DNA of 64,000 nt, from assembly GCA_046349035.1 (NCBI GenBank), contig JAXMDC010000008.1:3700-67699 (forward strand), in the 5' to 3' direction. Position numbers and translations under genes: made by a program. Of the stretch, positions 16,196 through 23,918 are shown piece after piece (the first letter of the stretch is position 1; each line of letters starts with the position of its first letter). The notes beneath the pieces were generated by a model, which saw only the letters and a program-made list of their open reading frames with translations, was not told the origin of the DNA and made no database searches. The DNA comes from JAXMDC01 sp046349035 (lineage in GTDB: Bacteria > Pseudomonadota > Alphaproteobacteria > Rhizobiales > Kaistiaceae).

Positions 16196-16317
16196 GCCGA
16201 GCCTGTGGTTCAAAGATAGCGATACTTGGGCATGGCGCCTGAACGGGGGATCGCGACCCCGATGCTGGCGACCTTAGCCCCCGTCGAAAACAAGTCAAGG
16301 CGAAGGCGGCGGCGGCC

Positions 16318-17514
16318 TCAGCGCTCCTCCGGCGGCCGCACCTGGCGGAACTGCACCAGCAGCAGGAGGTCGTAGAGGATCTTCAGCGCGCCGCAGGCGA
16401 TGAAGGGGAGGGCCTGCTCATGCGCGGTGAGCAAGGCTCCGGCGAGCGCCGGGCTCGCCGCCGCGGCAAGGCTCCGCGGCACGGCGGTGAAGCTCGCCGC
16501 CGCCGGCCGCTCGGCGGCCGAGACCACCGCCATCACGTAGGACGAGCGTGCCGGCACGTCCATCTGCGACAGCCCCGCCCGCAGCAGCAGGAAGGCGAGG
16601 GCGAGCGGCAGGCTCGGTGCCAGCGCCGCGAGAATAAGGAAGACGCTCGACGGGATGTGCGTGAACACCATCGTGTTGACGAGGCCGATCCGCCGCGAGA
16701 TCCGCGCCGCCACCGGGAAGGACGCCGCCGAGATCAGGCTGGCGCAGAAGAAGAAGACGCTCGCCGCCGAGAGCGACAGGCCGAAGGCGCCGAAGAGCCA
16801 GAGGGCGAGCAGCGACTGCACCGCGAAGCCGCCGGCAAAGGCATCGAGGGCAAACAGCGCGGCGAGGCGATAGACGATGCCGCGCGAGGGGCCGAGCGCG
16901 GCGGTCGCCGGCTGGTCGGCGGGCGGGCGCTGGCTGGGGAGCCGCATGTAGAGGAGGGCGGCGCCGATCCCCAGCGCCGCGTAGCCCCAGAACATCCAGC
17001 GGATCGCCTCGGTCCGGCCGGCGCCGAGCCGCACGAGCTGGTCCGGCACCGCGACGGCAAGCGCCCCGGCGGCGGCGCTGAGCGCACCGACCAGGCTGTA
17101 GCGGGCGAAAGCGCCTGTCCGCCCGGCGTCGCCGGCCGCCGTGCTGAGCACGGCATGTTCGAGCGGCACCAGCACGCTGGCGCTCCCCGAGGCGGGGTTG
17201 ATGGTCCCGGCGAAGGCGATGAGCAGGATCGGCAGAAGCGCGTCGAACAGCGCCAGGCCGATGCCGGTCGCCGCCATCAGGCCGGCGCCGGCGATCAGCA
17301 GGTGCCGGCGGTCGTACCGCCAGCCGAGGCCGCCAACCGCGAGCGTGATCAGCGCCGAGCCGAACAGCGCCGCCGAGGCGACGACGCCGATCTCGAAGTC
17401 GGAGGCGCCGACGGCTCTGAGATAGGCCGGCAGCAGGATCGCCGCAAAGCCGTCGCCGAAGTCGCGAAGGGCGCGCGCGGCAAAGAGGTTACGGGCGGCT
17501 GGCGCATCCCCCAT
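16318..17514 (-). CDS. MFS transporter
   Basis: This 398-residue major-facilitator protein has about twelve hydrophobic segments and an N-terminal helix typical of drug-efflux-like members (RDFGDGFAAILLPAYLRAVG). The loop between helices 2 and 3 carries RYDRRHLL, a degenerate MFS signature. The start ATG 17514 has TGAGGAA directly upstream. It follows the CorC/CNNM gene by 20 bases on the same strand, so the two may be cotranscribed. The substrate is unknown. Confidence 0.8.
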   Translation of the reverse strand: MGDAPAARNLFAARALRDFGDGFAAILLPAYLRAVGASDFEIGVVASAALFGSALITLAVGGLGWRYDRRHLLIAGAGLMAATGIGLALFDALLPILLIAFAGTINPASGSASVLVPLEHAVLSTAAGDAGRTGAFARYSLVGALSAAAGALAVAVPDQLVRLGAGRTEAIRWMFWGYAALGIGAALLYMRLPSQRPPADQPATAALGPSRGIVYRLAALFALDAFAGGFAVQSLLALWLFGAFGLSLSAASVFFFCASLISAASFPVAARISRRIGLVNTMVFTHIPSSVFLILAALAPSLPLALAFLLLRAGLSQMDVPARSSYVMAVVSAAERPAAASFTAVPRSLAAAASPALAGALLTAHEQALPFIACGALKILYDLLLLVQFRQVRPPEER

Positions 17515-17534
17515 TTCCTCACCCCTCGGACGCC

Positions 17535-18848
17535 TCAGGCCGGATCGACCGTCGGCTCGAGTGCCGGCGCGCCGCGCAGCGACCACGCCAGCACCTTGTC
17601 GATCCGCCGGCCGTCCATGTCGACGATCTCGAAGCGCCAGCCGAGCGCATCGATGGTGTCGCCGGTCGCCGGCAGGCGTTTCAGCCCGTCGATGACGAAC
17701 CCGGCGAGCGTCTCGTAGTCGCGGCGGACCGGTGGCAGCGTCAGGCCGACCACGTCCGCCATCTCGTCGACCGGCATGGCGCCCGACAGCAGCCACGACC
17801 CGTCGGCGCGCCGCACCGCCGCCTCCGAGCCGTCCGAACTCGATGGGGCCGCGCCGAGGATGACCTTCAGCGCGTCGGCGGGCGTGATCACGCCCTCGAA
17901 GTGGCCGTACTCGTCGTGGACGAGGGCGATCGGCACCTCGGCGCCGCGCAGCTTCTCGATGGCTTCCAGGGCGTCGATCGTATCGGGGATCGCCTGCGCC
18001 TTTTGGAGGTGCTCGCCGAGCGACAAGGCGCGCTCGCCGAGGGCCGCGGCGAACAGGCTGCGAATGTCGACCACCCCGACGACGTTGTCCGGCTCGCCGT
18101 CGGTGACCGGCAGCAGGCTGTGCGTCGCCGACGCCAGGCGCGAGCGGAGCGTCTGTTCGTCCTCGCCGAGGTCGAGCACTTCCACGTCCTTGCGCGGCGT
18201 CATCGCCCCGCGCACGCTGCGGTCGCCGAGCCGCAGCACGCCCGAGATCATGCTGCGTTCGCTCGCTTCGATGGTTCCGGTGCTTTCCGCCTCGGCGACC
18301 AGGGTGCGGATTTCCTCGTCGGTCACCGCGCCGCGCCCGGACGACGATTGCCCGAACAGCGCGAACAGCGCCCGGCTGGAGGAGTCGAGCAGCCACACCA
18401 CCGGCGTTGCCGCCCGCGACAGCGCCGCCATCGGCGGCGCGATCCGGCAGGCGATCGACTCCGGGTCGCGGAGCGCCAGTTGCTTGGGGATCAGTTCGCC
18501 GATGATCACCGACAGGAAGGTGATGACGGCAACCACCAGCCCGTAGCCGATCGCGTCGGCCCAGGCGGCGTCGAGGCCGTAGCCGCGGAGTGTCTGAGCG
18601 AGCTGCGAACCGAGCGCGGCGCCGGAAAACGCTCCGGCCAGGATGCCGACGAGGGTGATCCCGATCTGCACCGTCGACAGGAACCGTCCGGGGTTGTCCA
18701 GCAGCGCCAGGGCGGTCGCCGCGCCCCGCTGGCCGGAGCGGGTCAGCGCCATCAGCCGCGGCCGGCGCGACGACACCACGGCCAATTCCGAAAGCGCGAA
18801 CACCCCGTTCAGCAGAATGAGGACGGCGACGACAAGAATTTCGATCAC
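17535..18848 (-). CDS. CNNM/CorC (TlyC-type) membrane protein with CBS domains
   Basis: The 437-residue protein has the standard architecture: an N-terminal DUF21 membrane domain (about residues 1-190, starting ILLNGVFALSELAVVSSRR and including IGELIPKQLALRDPE), a CBS pair (about 210-335, with MTPRKDVEVLDL and DEYGHFEGVITPADAL), and a CorC_HlyC domain (about 350-430). Homologues export or sense magnesium and cobalt. The older name hemolysin is misleading. The gene is complete and is followed closely by an MFS gene. Confidence 0.92.
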   Translation of the reverse strand: MIEILVVAVLILLNGVFALSELAVVSSRRPRLMALTRSGQRGAATALALLDNPGRFLSTVQIGITLVGILAGAFSGAALGSQLAQTLRGYGLDAAWADAIGYGLVVAVITFLSVIIGELIPKQLALRDPESIACRIAPPMAALSRAATPVVWLLDSSSRALFALFGQSSSGRGAVTDEEIRTLVAEAESTGTIEASERSMISGVLRLGDRSVRGAMTPRKDVEVLDLGEDEQTLRSRLASATHSLLPVTDGEPDNVVGVVDIRSLFAAALGERALSLGEHLQKAQAIPDTIDALEAIEKLRGAEVPIALVHDEYGHFEGVITPADALKVILGAAPSSSDGSEAAVRRADGSWLLSGAMPVDEMADVVGLTLPPVRRDYETLAGFVIDGLKRLPATGDTIDALGWRFEIVDMDGRRIDKVLAWSLRGAPALEPTVDPA

Positions 18849-18989
18849 GGCCGCAATCCCGGCACGCGATGCTGATCGATCATGGTCGGCAGGGCGTGAT
18901 ACCTCAAGGCGATAGTCTAGCAGGTCTCGGCCGAAGCGAGGAGTTCGCCGCTGCCGGGCGCCGGTCCACCGCGCGGCGCCCGTGCCGCA

Positions 18990-19667
18990 TCAGGGCCTGC
19001 GCTTCTGCGGATAGATCGTCTCGCCGCGCTCCAGCATGGCGACGAATTTCGCGATCCGCGCCGCGCGGGTCTCCGGCTTCTTGGCCTCGGCGACGCGGTA
19101 CAGAATGGCGAAGCGGTTGGCGCCGCTGAGCGCGGCGAAGAACGCCGCCGCCGGCTTGCTGGCGGCAAGCGCGCGGGCGAGATCCTCCGGCACCTCGGCC
19201 CGGCTCGGCGGCGCATAGGCGGCGGCCCAGCGCCCGTCGGCTTTGGCCCGCTCGACCTCGGCAACGCCCGCCGCCTGCATCCGCCCGGCGGCGGTGAGGT
19301 CGGCTATCCGCTCGCGGTTTTTCAGCGACCAGCGGCTCCGGGCCTTGCGCGGCGTGAAGCGGACGAGCCAGGCGCCGCCGTCGAACGGGGCGCCTTGGCC
19401 GTCGATCCAGCCATGACAGAGCGCGGCATCGACCGCCTCGTCGCGCGTGAAGCTGGCAACGCCCGCCGCCTTCTTGGCGATCTTGAGCCACACCCCGGCC
19501 GCCCCGGGCGGCTGCGCGGCGAGCCATCTTTCCCAGGCCGCGAGCGAGGCAAAGGCGAGAATCGGCAGGCCGGCTTTCGTCGCTGCCACCGGCTCGGCCG
19601 GCGGGGAGGGGCGCGATGCTGACGAAGCGCGGGGCTTGGCGGCGCGCGTGGCGCGAGGGCGGGGCAT
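18990..19667 (-). CDS. YdeI/OmpD-associated family protein
   Basis: This 225-residue protein begins with a basic, low-complexity N-terminus (about 30 residues rich in Arg, Ala, Ser and Pro). The YdeI-type domain follows: WERWLAAQPPGAAGVWLKIAKK, DEAVDAALCHGWIDGQ, FTPRKARSRWSLKNRERI and the C-terminal bacteriocin-protection helix region. The motif CHGWID is diagnostic. Family members are linked to antimicrobial-peptide resistance in some bacteria, but their biochemistry is unclear. The ATG at 19667 is preferred. The open frame continues far upstream only because it runs antisense to the next gene. Confidence 0.83.
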   Translation of the reverse strand: MPRPRATRAAKPRASSASRPSPPAEPVAATKAGLPILAFASLAAWERWLAAQPPGAAGVWLKIAKKAAGVASFTRDEAVDAALCHGWIDGQGAPFDGGAWLVRFTPRKARSRWSLKNRERIADLTAAGRMQAAGVAEVERAKADGRWAAAYAPPSRAEVPEDLARALAASKPAAAFFAALSGANRFAILYRVAEAKKPETRAARIAKFVAMLERGETIYPQKRRP

Positions 19668-19802
19668 CGGCGGAGGGTAACACACGCCACCCGCCCCGCC
19701 GGCGAGGGCGCACGCTCCCGCGCGGTTTCCGGCCGCACCCGCCTTGCCGGCCCCGCGGGTACGCGTGCAAGATCGGCCCCTCGCACCCGGAGGCCGCCGC
19801 TC

Positions 19803-21152
19803 ATGACCCCTCGCTTCGCCCGCCTTGCCGCGCTGCTTGCCGGCCTTCTCGTCTCGGCGACCGGCGCGACCGCTGCCGGGCTCGACTTCGACGCGATGCT
19901 GCAGCTGATCCCGGCCGGGCCGCAGACTTACGCCTCCTGGCCGCTGATCGGCTATGTCGACTATCGCGCCATCGAGGCTGCCGCCGGCGTCCGCCATCCG
20001 CCCTCCGAGACGGCGTTCAAGAAGCTCCCGGAGGCCGAGCGCGCCGCCTGGCTGAAGGCGATGCGCCGTGTCGCCGCCGGGCCGCAGAAGCTCGGCACCT
20101 ACGGCGCGCATCTGGGTTCGACGCAGACCGAGATGCTCGACGCGATGGGCTTCGACTTCCTCGACGTCGATCGCGCTTTGACCTTCTGGGACAAGCCGCC
20201 CGGCGTGATCTCGGTGCTGAGCGGCGGCCAAGGGCTGGGCGACGTTTTCGACGTCGACGGCGCGCTGGTCGGGCGCGGCTATGCCCACGAGATCATCGAC
20301 GGCGCCGACGTCTGGCATCGCTTCAACGATGGCGCCAGCGCCTTTCGCCTGACCGACCCGGGCGCCGAGGCCGACCCCTTCGACGGCGACATCATGCGTT
20401 CGGAACGGATCGTCGCCGAGCCGGGCCTGGTCGTCGCCGCCACCACCTGGGCCGATCTCTCCGCGGTCATTGCCGTCCGCGCCGGCACCGCCTCGCCCGA
20501 TTCCGCCGGCGATCTGATCGGCCCGGCGGTGGCGGCGATGGCCCGCCTCGCCGGCGCCCCGCCGCTCCAGGTCTTCGCCCTGCCGCTGACCGCCTTCGCC
20601 GACCGGGGCGCCGCCAATCCGCTCGCCGGCCTCTTCGGCGGGCTCGACCCCCGCGAGGCGATGGAGCGGCTGACGCAGCGCCCCGCCGGCCGGCCGCTCG
20701 TTCCTTTTCCGCTCGCCGTCTTCGCCGACTTCGCCACCGCCGCCGGCGACGTCGCGGTGGTCGCCATACCCTATCCCGATCACGCCACCGCGCAGGCCGA
20801 GATGCCGGGCATAGCCGAGCGCTTTCGCACCTGGCGTTCGCTCCTCCGCAACGATCGCGAGCCGATGCTCGCTCGCTACAGCGCCAGCGTCGAGGCGGCG
20901 AGCGTCGAGATGCCGGACTATGCCGGTGCGGTGGCTCGCGGCTTCATCGGCCTCGCCGAGGCGCTCGCCGACAAATCGGCGCCGCGGCTGCCGGCCTCGC
21001 CCGCCGCGGCCGGCGGCTCGGGCTCCGGCGGCCTGGTGCTGATCGCCATCCGCACCCCGCGTCCGACCGGCGAGGCGGTTCCCGGCGCGGTGTTCCACGT
21101 GTTCCTGGAGGCTCTCTTCAACCGCGATTTCTCGCCGCTCGCCTTGCAGTGA
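19803..21152 (+). CDS. Secreted protein of unknown function
   Basis: This 449-residue protein has a signal peptide (about residues 1-25, ending GATAAG) and no further membrane segment, so it is likely periplasmic. The mature part is acidic and Ala-rich with no motif I recognise. Recurring features are LTFWDKPPGVISVLSGGQGLGDV, VHRFND-like and MRSERIV segments, which suggest a two-domain alpha/beta protein. It stands alone, starts 135 bases after the divergent YdeI-like gene, and is convergent with the PucR-type regulator. Confidence 0.75.
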   Translation: MTPRFARLAALLAGLLVSATGATAAGLDFDAMLQLIPAGPQTYASWPLIGYVDYRAIEAAAGVRHPPSETAFKKLPEAERAAWLKAMRRVAAGPQKLGTYGAHLGSTQTEMLDAMGFDFLDVDRALTFWDKPPGVISVLSGGQGLGDVFDVDGALVGRGYAHEIIDGADVWHRFNDGASAFRLTDPGAEADPFDGDIMRSERIVAEPGLVVAATTWADLSAVIAVRAGTASPDSAGDLIGPAVAAMARLAGAPPLQVFALPLTAFADRGAANPLAGLFGGLDPREAMERLTQRPAGRPLVPFPLAVFADFATAAGDVAVVAIPYPDHATAQAEMPGIAERFRTWRSLLRNDREPMLARYSASVEAASVEMPDYAGAVARGFIGLAEALADKSAPRLPASPAAAGGSGSGGLVLIAIRTPRPTGEAVPGAVFHVFLEALFNRDFSPLALQ

Positions 21153-21168
21153 GGGGGCCGCTCGCCCC

Positions 21169-22458
21169 TCAAAGCCGCCAGCAGTCGGCGGCGAGCAAGA
21201 GTTCGGTGAGGTCGTTGTAGCGCTGGCCGTCGAGGCCGGTGATGTCGCGGACCCGTTCCAGGCGCGCATAGACGGTGTTGGCGTGGCGGCCGAGCGAGCG
21301 GGCCGCCTGCTGCACGTTCATATCGGCGCCGGCCAGCGCGCGGAGCGTCTCGACCAGCGCCCCCTCTGCCTTGGCGTTAGCCTCGACCAGCGTCGGCACC
21401 CAGGCGGGCGGCGCCGACTGCACATTGGGCGCGCCGTGATGGACGACAAGGCTCCTGATCGGCAGGGCGGAAAAGCCCACCACCCGTTCGGTGAGGCTGG
21501 CGAAGTCGAGGGCGATCCGCGCCTCGCGAATCGCCTTCGGGATGAAGGCGGTCGAGGGATGGTCGGCACTCACGCCGACCAGCACCGCCGGCCCGAGGAC
21601 GAGGAGCAGCGACTGCAGCCGCCCGGCCAGGCTCGCCTGCGGCGCCGTCCAGCCGGAGAGGCGCCGCCGCTCGGAGAAGACGGCGACCGCGAGATTGTCG
21701 CGCAGGCCGATCAGTTTGCGGATCGCCGTCGAGGCCACCGCGTCGGAGAGCGCCGCGGCAAGGCGCTGCGCCCGCGCCGGGCTCTCCATCTCGGCGGCAT
21801 TGGCCGAGCGAGCGAGCACCACCGTGTAGCTGAGCCGCTGTTCGAGGTACCCGGCGTTCTTGAGAAGCGCCGCGACCCGGGCATCGGATTCGTCGTAGCC
21901 GTTCAGGAGCGTCGACAGGAGTTCGGTGCGCAGTTCGCTTTCGGCCTCGGCGAGCGTGCGGGCCGCCTCGACATAGTCGGCGGCGGCGACGATCGAGATC
22001 GTGTCGGTATAGGCGATGGCGAAATCGGCGACCGCCGCCAGCGCCCGTTCGAGGTCCTTCGGGCCGACCGCGACCGCGGCCTCCCACAGCCAGCGCGACA
22101 GGATGCGGTGGCCGCTCCGATAGGCGTGGAGGATCGCCTCCAGCGGAAAGCGCTGCTCGGCCCGCAGGCGCACATGCTCCCGAACGAAGGCGAAGTCGCC
22201 GACCGCTTCGCCGGCGAACAGGCGGCGGATCTCGGCGATGTGCTCGCCGGCATGACGGGCAAGGCCGGGCAGAACGTCGGGATTGCCCGAGGCGCCATAG
22301 GCCGGAATCTCGGCGAGGACCGCCTCGCGGAGCTTGGCCGCGACGCCGGAGATCGCGGCATCGAGCGCCGCCCCGGCCCCAGGGACGACGCCGGTGTCCT
22401 TCAGGACCGCCAGCACCTCGCCAAGTTGAGCGCCGCGGGCTTCGACTGAGATAGACAT
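21169..22458 (-). CDS. PucR/CdaR-family transcriptional regulator
   Basis: This 429-residue protein has an N-terminal helical RsbRD-like sensor region (about residues 1-170), a central GGDEF-like CdaR domain (about 180-330), and a C-terminal PucR helix-turn-helix ending in ARSLGRHANTVYARLERVRDITG. Regulators of this class respond to metabolites such as purines, sugars or amino acids. The ATG at 22458 is preferred over upstream in-frame starts because GAAGAG precedes it. A palindrome directly upstream may be an autoregulatory operator. The divergent YCII-like gene is a likely target. Confidence 0.85.
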   Translation of the reverse strand: MSISVEARGAQLGEVLAVLKDTGVVPGAGAALDAAISGVAAKLREAVLAEIPAYGASGNPDVLPGLARHAGEHIAEIRRLFAGEAVGDFAFVREHVRLRAEQRFPLEAILHAYRSGHRILSRWLWEAAVAVGPKDLERALAAVADFAIAYTDTISIVAAADYVEAARTLAEAESELRTELLSTLLNGYDESDARVAALLKNAGYLEQRLSYTVVLARSANAAEMESPARAQRLAAALSDAVASTAIRKLIGLRDNLAVAVFSERRRLSGWTAPQASLAGRLQSLLLVLGPAVLVGVSADHPSTAFIPKAIREARIALDFASLTERVVGFSALPIRSLVVHHGAPNVQSAPPAWVPTLVEANAKAEGALVETLRALAGADMNVQQAARSLGRHANTVYARLERVRDITGLDGQRYNDLTELLLAADCWRL

Positions 22459-22473
22459 TGTGAACTCTTCACA
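22459..22473. promoter_or_regulatory. Palindrome abutting the PucR-type regulator start
   Basis: TGTGAA (22459-22464) and TTCACA (22468-22473) form a perfect inverted repeat around CTC, directly before the start codon of the minus-strand regulator. A further TTCACA half-site is at 22502-22507. On the minus strand it includes the ribosome site GAAGAG. Binding there would block translation initiation or transcription, so autoregulation is plausible. Confidence 0.5.
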
Positions 22474-22621
22474 CTCAACGCAGCCGGAAACGGCGCGTTC
22501 TTCACATTGTTCGATCCGCACCCTGGCAATACTCATCATAGCGGGGTCGGACGGGGCGGCAAGGCTCGCACCGCCGAGGGCCACCAACGCATGCAGCAAC
22601 AAGCCAGAAGGAGACCCGAAA

Positions 22622-22939
22622 ATGGCCAAGTATGTTTTCGCCTATCACGGCGGCGGCGCGCCGCCGAGCAACCCGGCCGAGGTCAAGAAGGTGATGGACG
22701 CCTGGGGCGCCTGGTTCGGCTCGCTCGGTGCGGCGGTGATCGACGGCGGCAACGCGGTCGGCAAGTCGAGCACCGTCAAATCGGACGGCTCGCTGGTTTC
22801 CGGCGGCGGCGCCAACCCGATCAGCGGCTACAGCCTGATCGAGGCGTCCAGCCTTGAGGACGCGCACAAGAAGGCCAAGGGCTGCCCGCTGCTGAAGGTC
22901 GGCGGCAGCATCGAGATCGCCCAGGCGATGGACATGTAA
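22622..22939 (+). CDS. YCII-related domain protein
   Basis: This 105-residue protein has the YCII/DGPF fold pattern: an N-terminal strand (KYVFAYHGGG), a helix with WGAWFGSLGAAVIDGG, a central Gly-rich turn, YSLIEASSLEDAHKKAKGCPLL, and a final strand ending EIAQAMDM. Family members are small dimeric proteins that may bind or process metabolites, and some act near ECF sigma factors. AGGAG upstream fixes the start at 22622. It is divergent from the PucR-type regulator and is followed by an intrinsic terminator. Confidence 0.85.
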   Translation: MAKYVFAYHGGGAPPSNPAEVKKVMDAWGAWFGSLGAAVIDGGNAVGKSSTVKSDGSLVSGGGANPISGYSLIEASSLEDAHKKAKGCPLLKVGGSIEIAQAMDM

Positions 22940-22964
22940 GGGCGGCGGCAAGCGCGCCGCTGCA

Positions 22965-22994
22965 GGGGTCGGCTGCAACGCCGGCCCCTTTCTT
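22965..22994 (+). terminator. Rho-independent terminator after the YCII-like gene
   Basis: GGGGTCGGC (22965-22973) pairs with GCCGGCCCC (22980-22988) with one G-T wobble and a TGCAAC loop, followed by TTTCTT. It lies 26 bases after the stop and is a good intrinsic terminator. Confidence 0.75.
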
Positions 22995-23012
22995 ATGCGC
23001 AGGCCTAACATT

Positions 23013-23070
23013 TTACCCGGACGATATTGCATCGGCCGGCAGACGGGCATAAATTCACCCGGATCAAATT
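23013..23070. promoter_or_regulatory. Two ACCCGGA direct repeats upstream of the DUF2239 gene
   Basis: TTACCCGGACGATATT (23013-23028) and TCACCCGGATCAAATT (23055-23070) match at 12 of 16 positions. They are spaced 42 bases apart, about four helical turns. Both lie between the upstream terminator and the DUF2239 start, as expected for paired activator or repressor sites. The regulator is unknown. Confidence 0.45.
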
Positions 23071-23087
23071 CCCCGGAGACGCCCGCC

Positions 23088-23696
23088 GTGCCCGACTTCG
23101 CCGCCACTCCCGCCACCGCCTTTGCCGGCGAACGCATCCTCGCCGCCGGGCCGCTCATCGACGTGGCGATGGCGGTGAAGAAGGCCGGGGAGGGCGCGGC
23201 GATCCTCACCTTCGACGACGCCAGCGGCCGGGTGATCGACCTCGACCTTCGCGGCAGCCGCGCCGAGATCGCCGCCCGCCTCGCCGCGCGCGCCAGCGAA
23301 CCGCCGCGGCGGAGCAACCGCCCGCCGCCGCCCCAGGCGGAGACCACCGAGCCGCGCGGCCGCGGCCGGCCGGCGCTTGGCGTCGTCGCCCACGAGGTGA
23401 CGCTGCTGCCACGGCATTGGGAGTGGCTCTCCGCCCAGCCGGGCGGCGCCTCCGCTGCCCTCCGCCGCCTGGTCGATGCGGCTCGCAAAAGCGACGAAGC
23501 CGGGCGCGTGCGCACCGCCCGCGAGGCGGCTTACCGGTTCATGGCGGCGATGGCCGGCGACCGCCCGGCCTTCGAGGAGGTCTCGCGCGCCCTCTTTGCC
23601 GGCGACGCCGAGCGCTTCGAGGCGCTGACCTCGGCCTGGCCGCCCGACATCGCCGCCTACGCCGCCCGCCTCGCCTGGAAGGGTTGGGGCGGATAG
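23088..23696 (+). CDS. DUF2239 family protein
   Basis: The 202-residue protein matches DUF2239: an N-terminal part with AILTFDDASGRVIDLDLRGS, a Pro-rich and basic linker (about residues 65-90), and a C-terminal helical part with GRGRPALGVVAHEVTLLPRHWEWLSAQPGGASAALRRLVD and RDRPAFEEVSRALFAGD-like motifs. The GRPALGVV...LLPRHW stretch resembles small DNA-binding or repressor-like motifs, but no function is established. GTG 23088 has GGAG upstream. The ATG at 22995 would lie against the previous gene's terminator and is unlikely. Confidence 0.78.
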   Translation: MPDFAATPATAFAGERILAAGPLIDVAMAVKKAGEGAAILTFDDASGRVIDLDLRGSRAEIAARLAARASEPPRRSNRPPPPQAETTEPRGRGRPALGVVAHEVTLLPRHWEWLSAQPGGASAALRRLVDAARKSDEAGRVRTAREAAYRFMAAMAGDRPAFEEVSRALFAGDAERFEALTSAWPPDIAAYAARLAWKGWGG

Positions 23697-23918
23697 GGGG
23701 CCGCCGCCGCGGGCTGCATCGCCGCCACGGTTAACGACAGTTTAAGGACTGGCTGGCGGGCGGCGTATTGCCCGCATAGACTGCCGCCACGCGATGGGGA
23801 GGGGCGCGCGGCGTTGGCCGGCCGCCTGGACTTTGCGACAAGCCCCGACTTTCGCCTCAATTGATTGCTGGTTGGAGTGGTGGCCATTCGCCCGAACGAT
23901 CGGGCCGGGAGGATCAAG

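Noticed and set aside
19668..21269. Continuation of the YdeI-like frame upstream to 21269
   Set aside because: It would run antisense through the secreted-protein gene. The internal ATG at 19667 gives the family's usual length.
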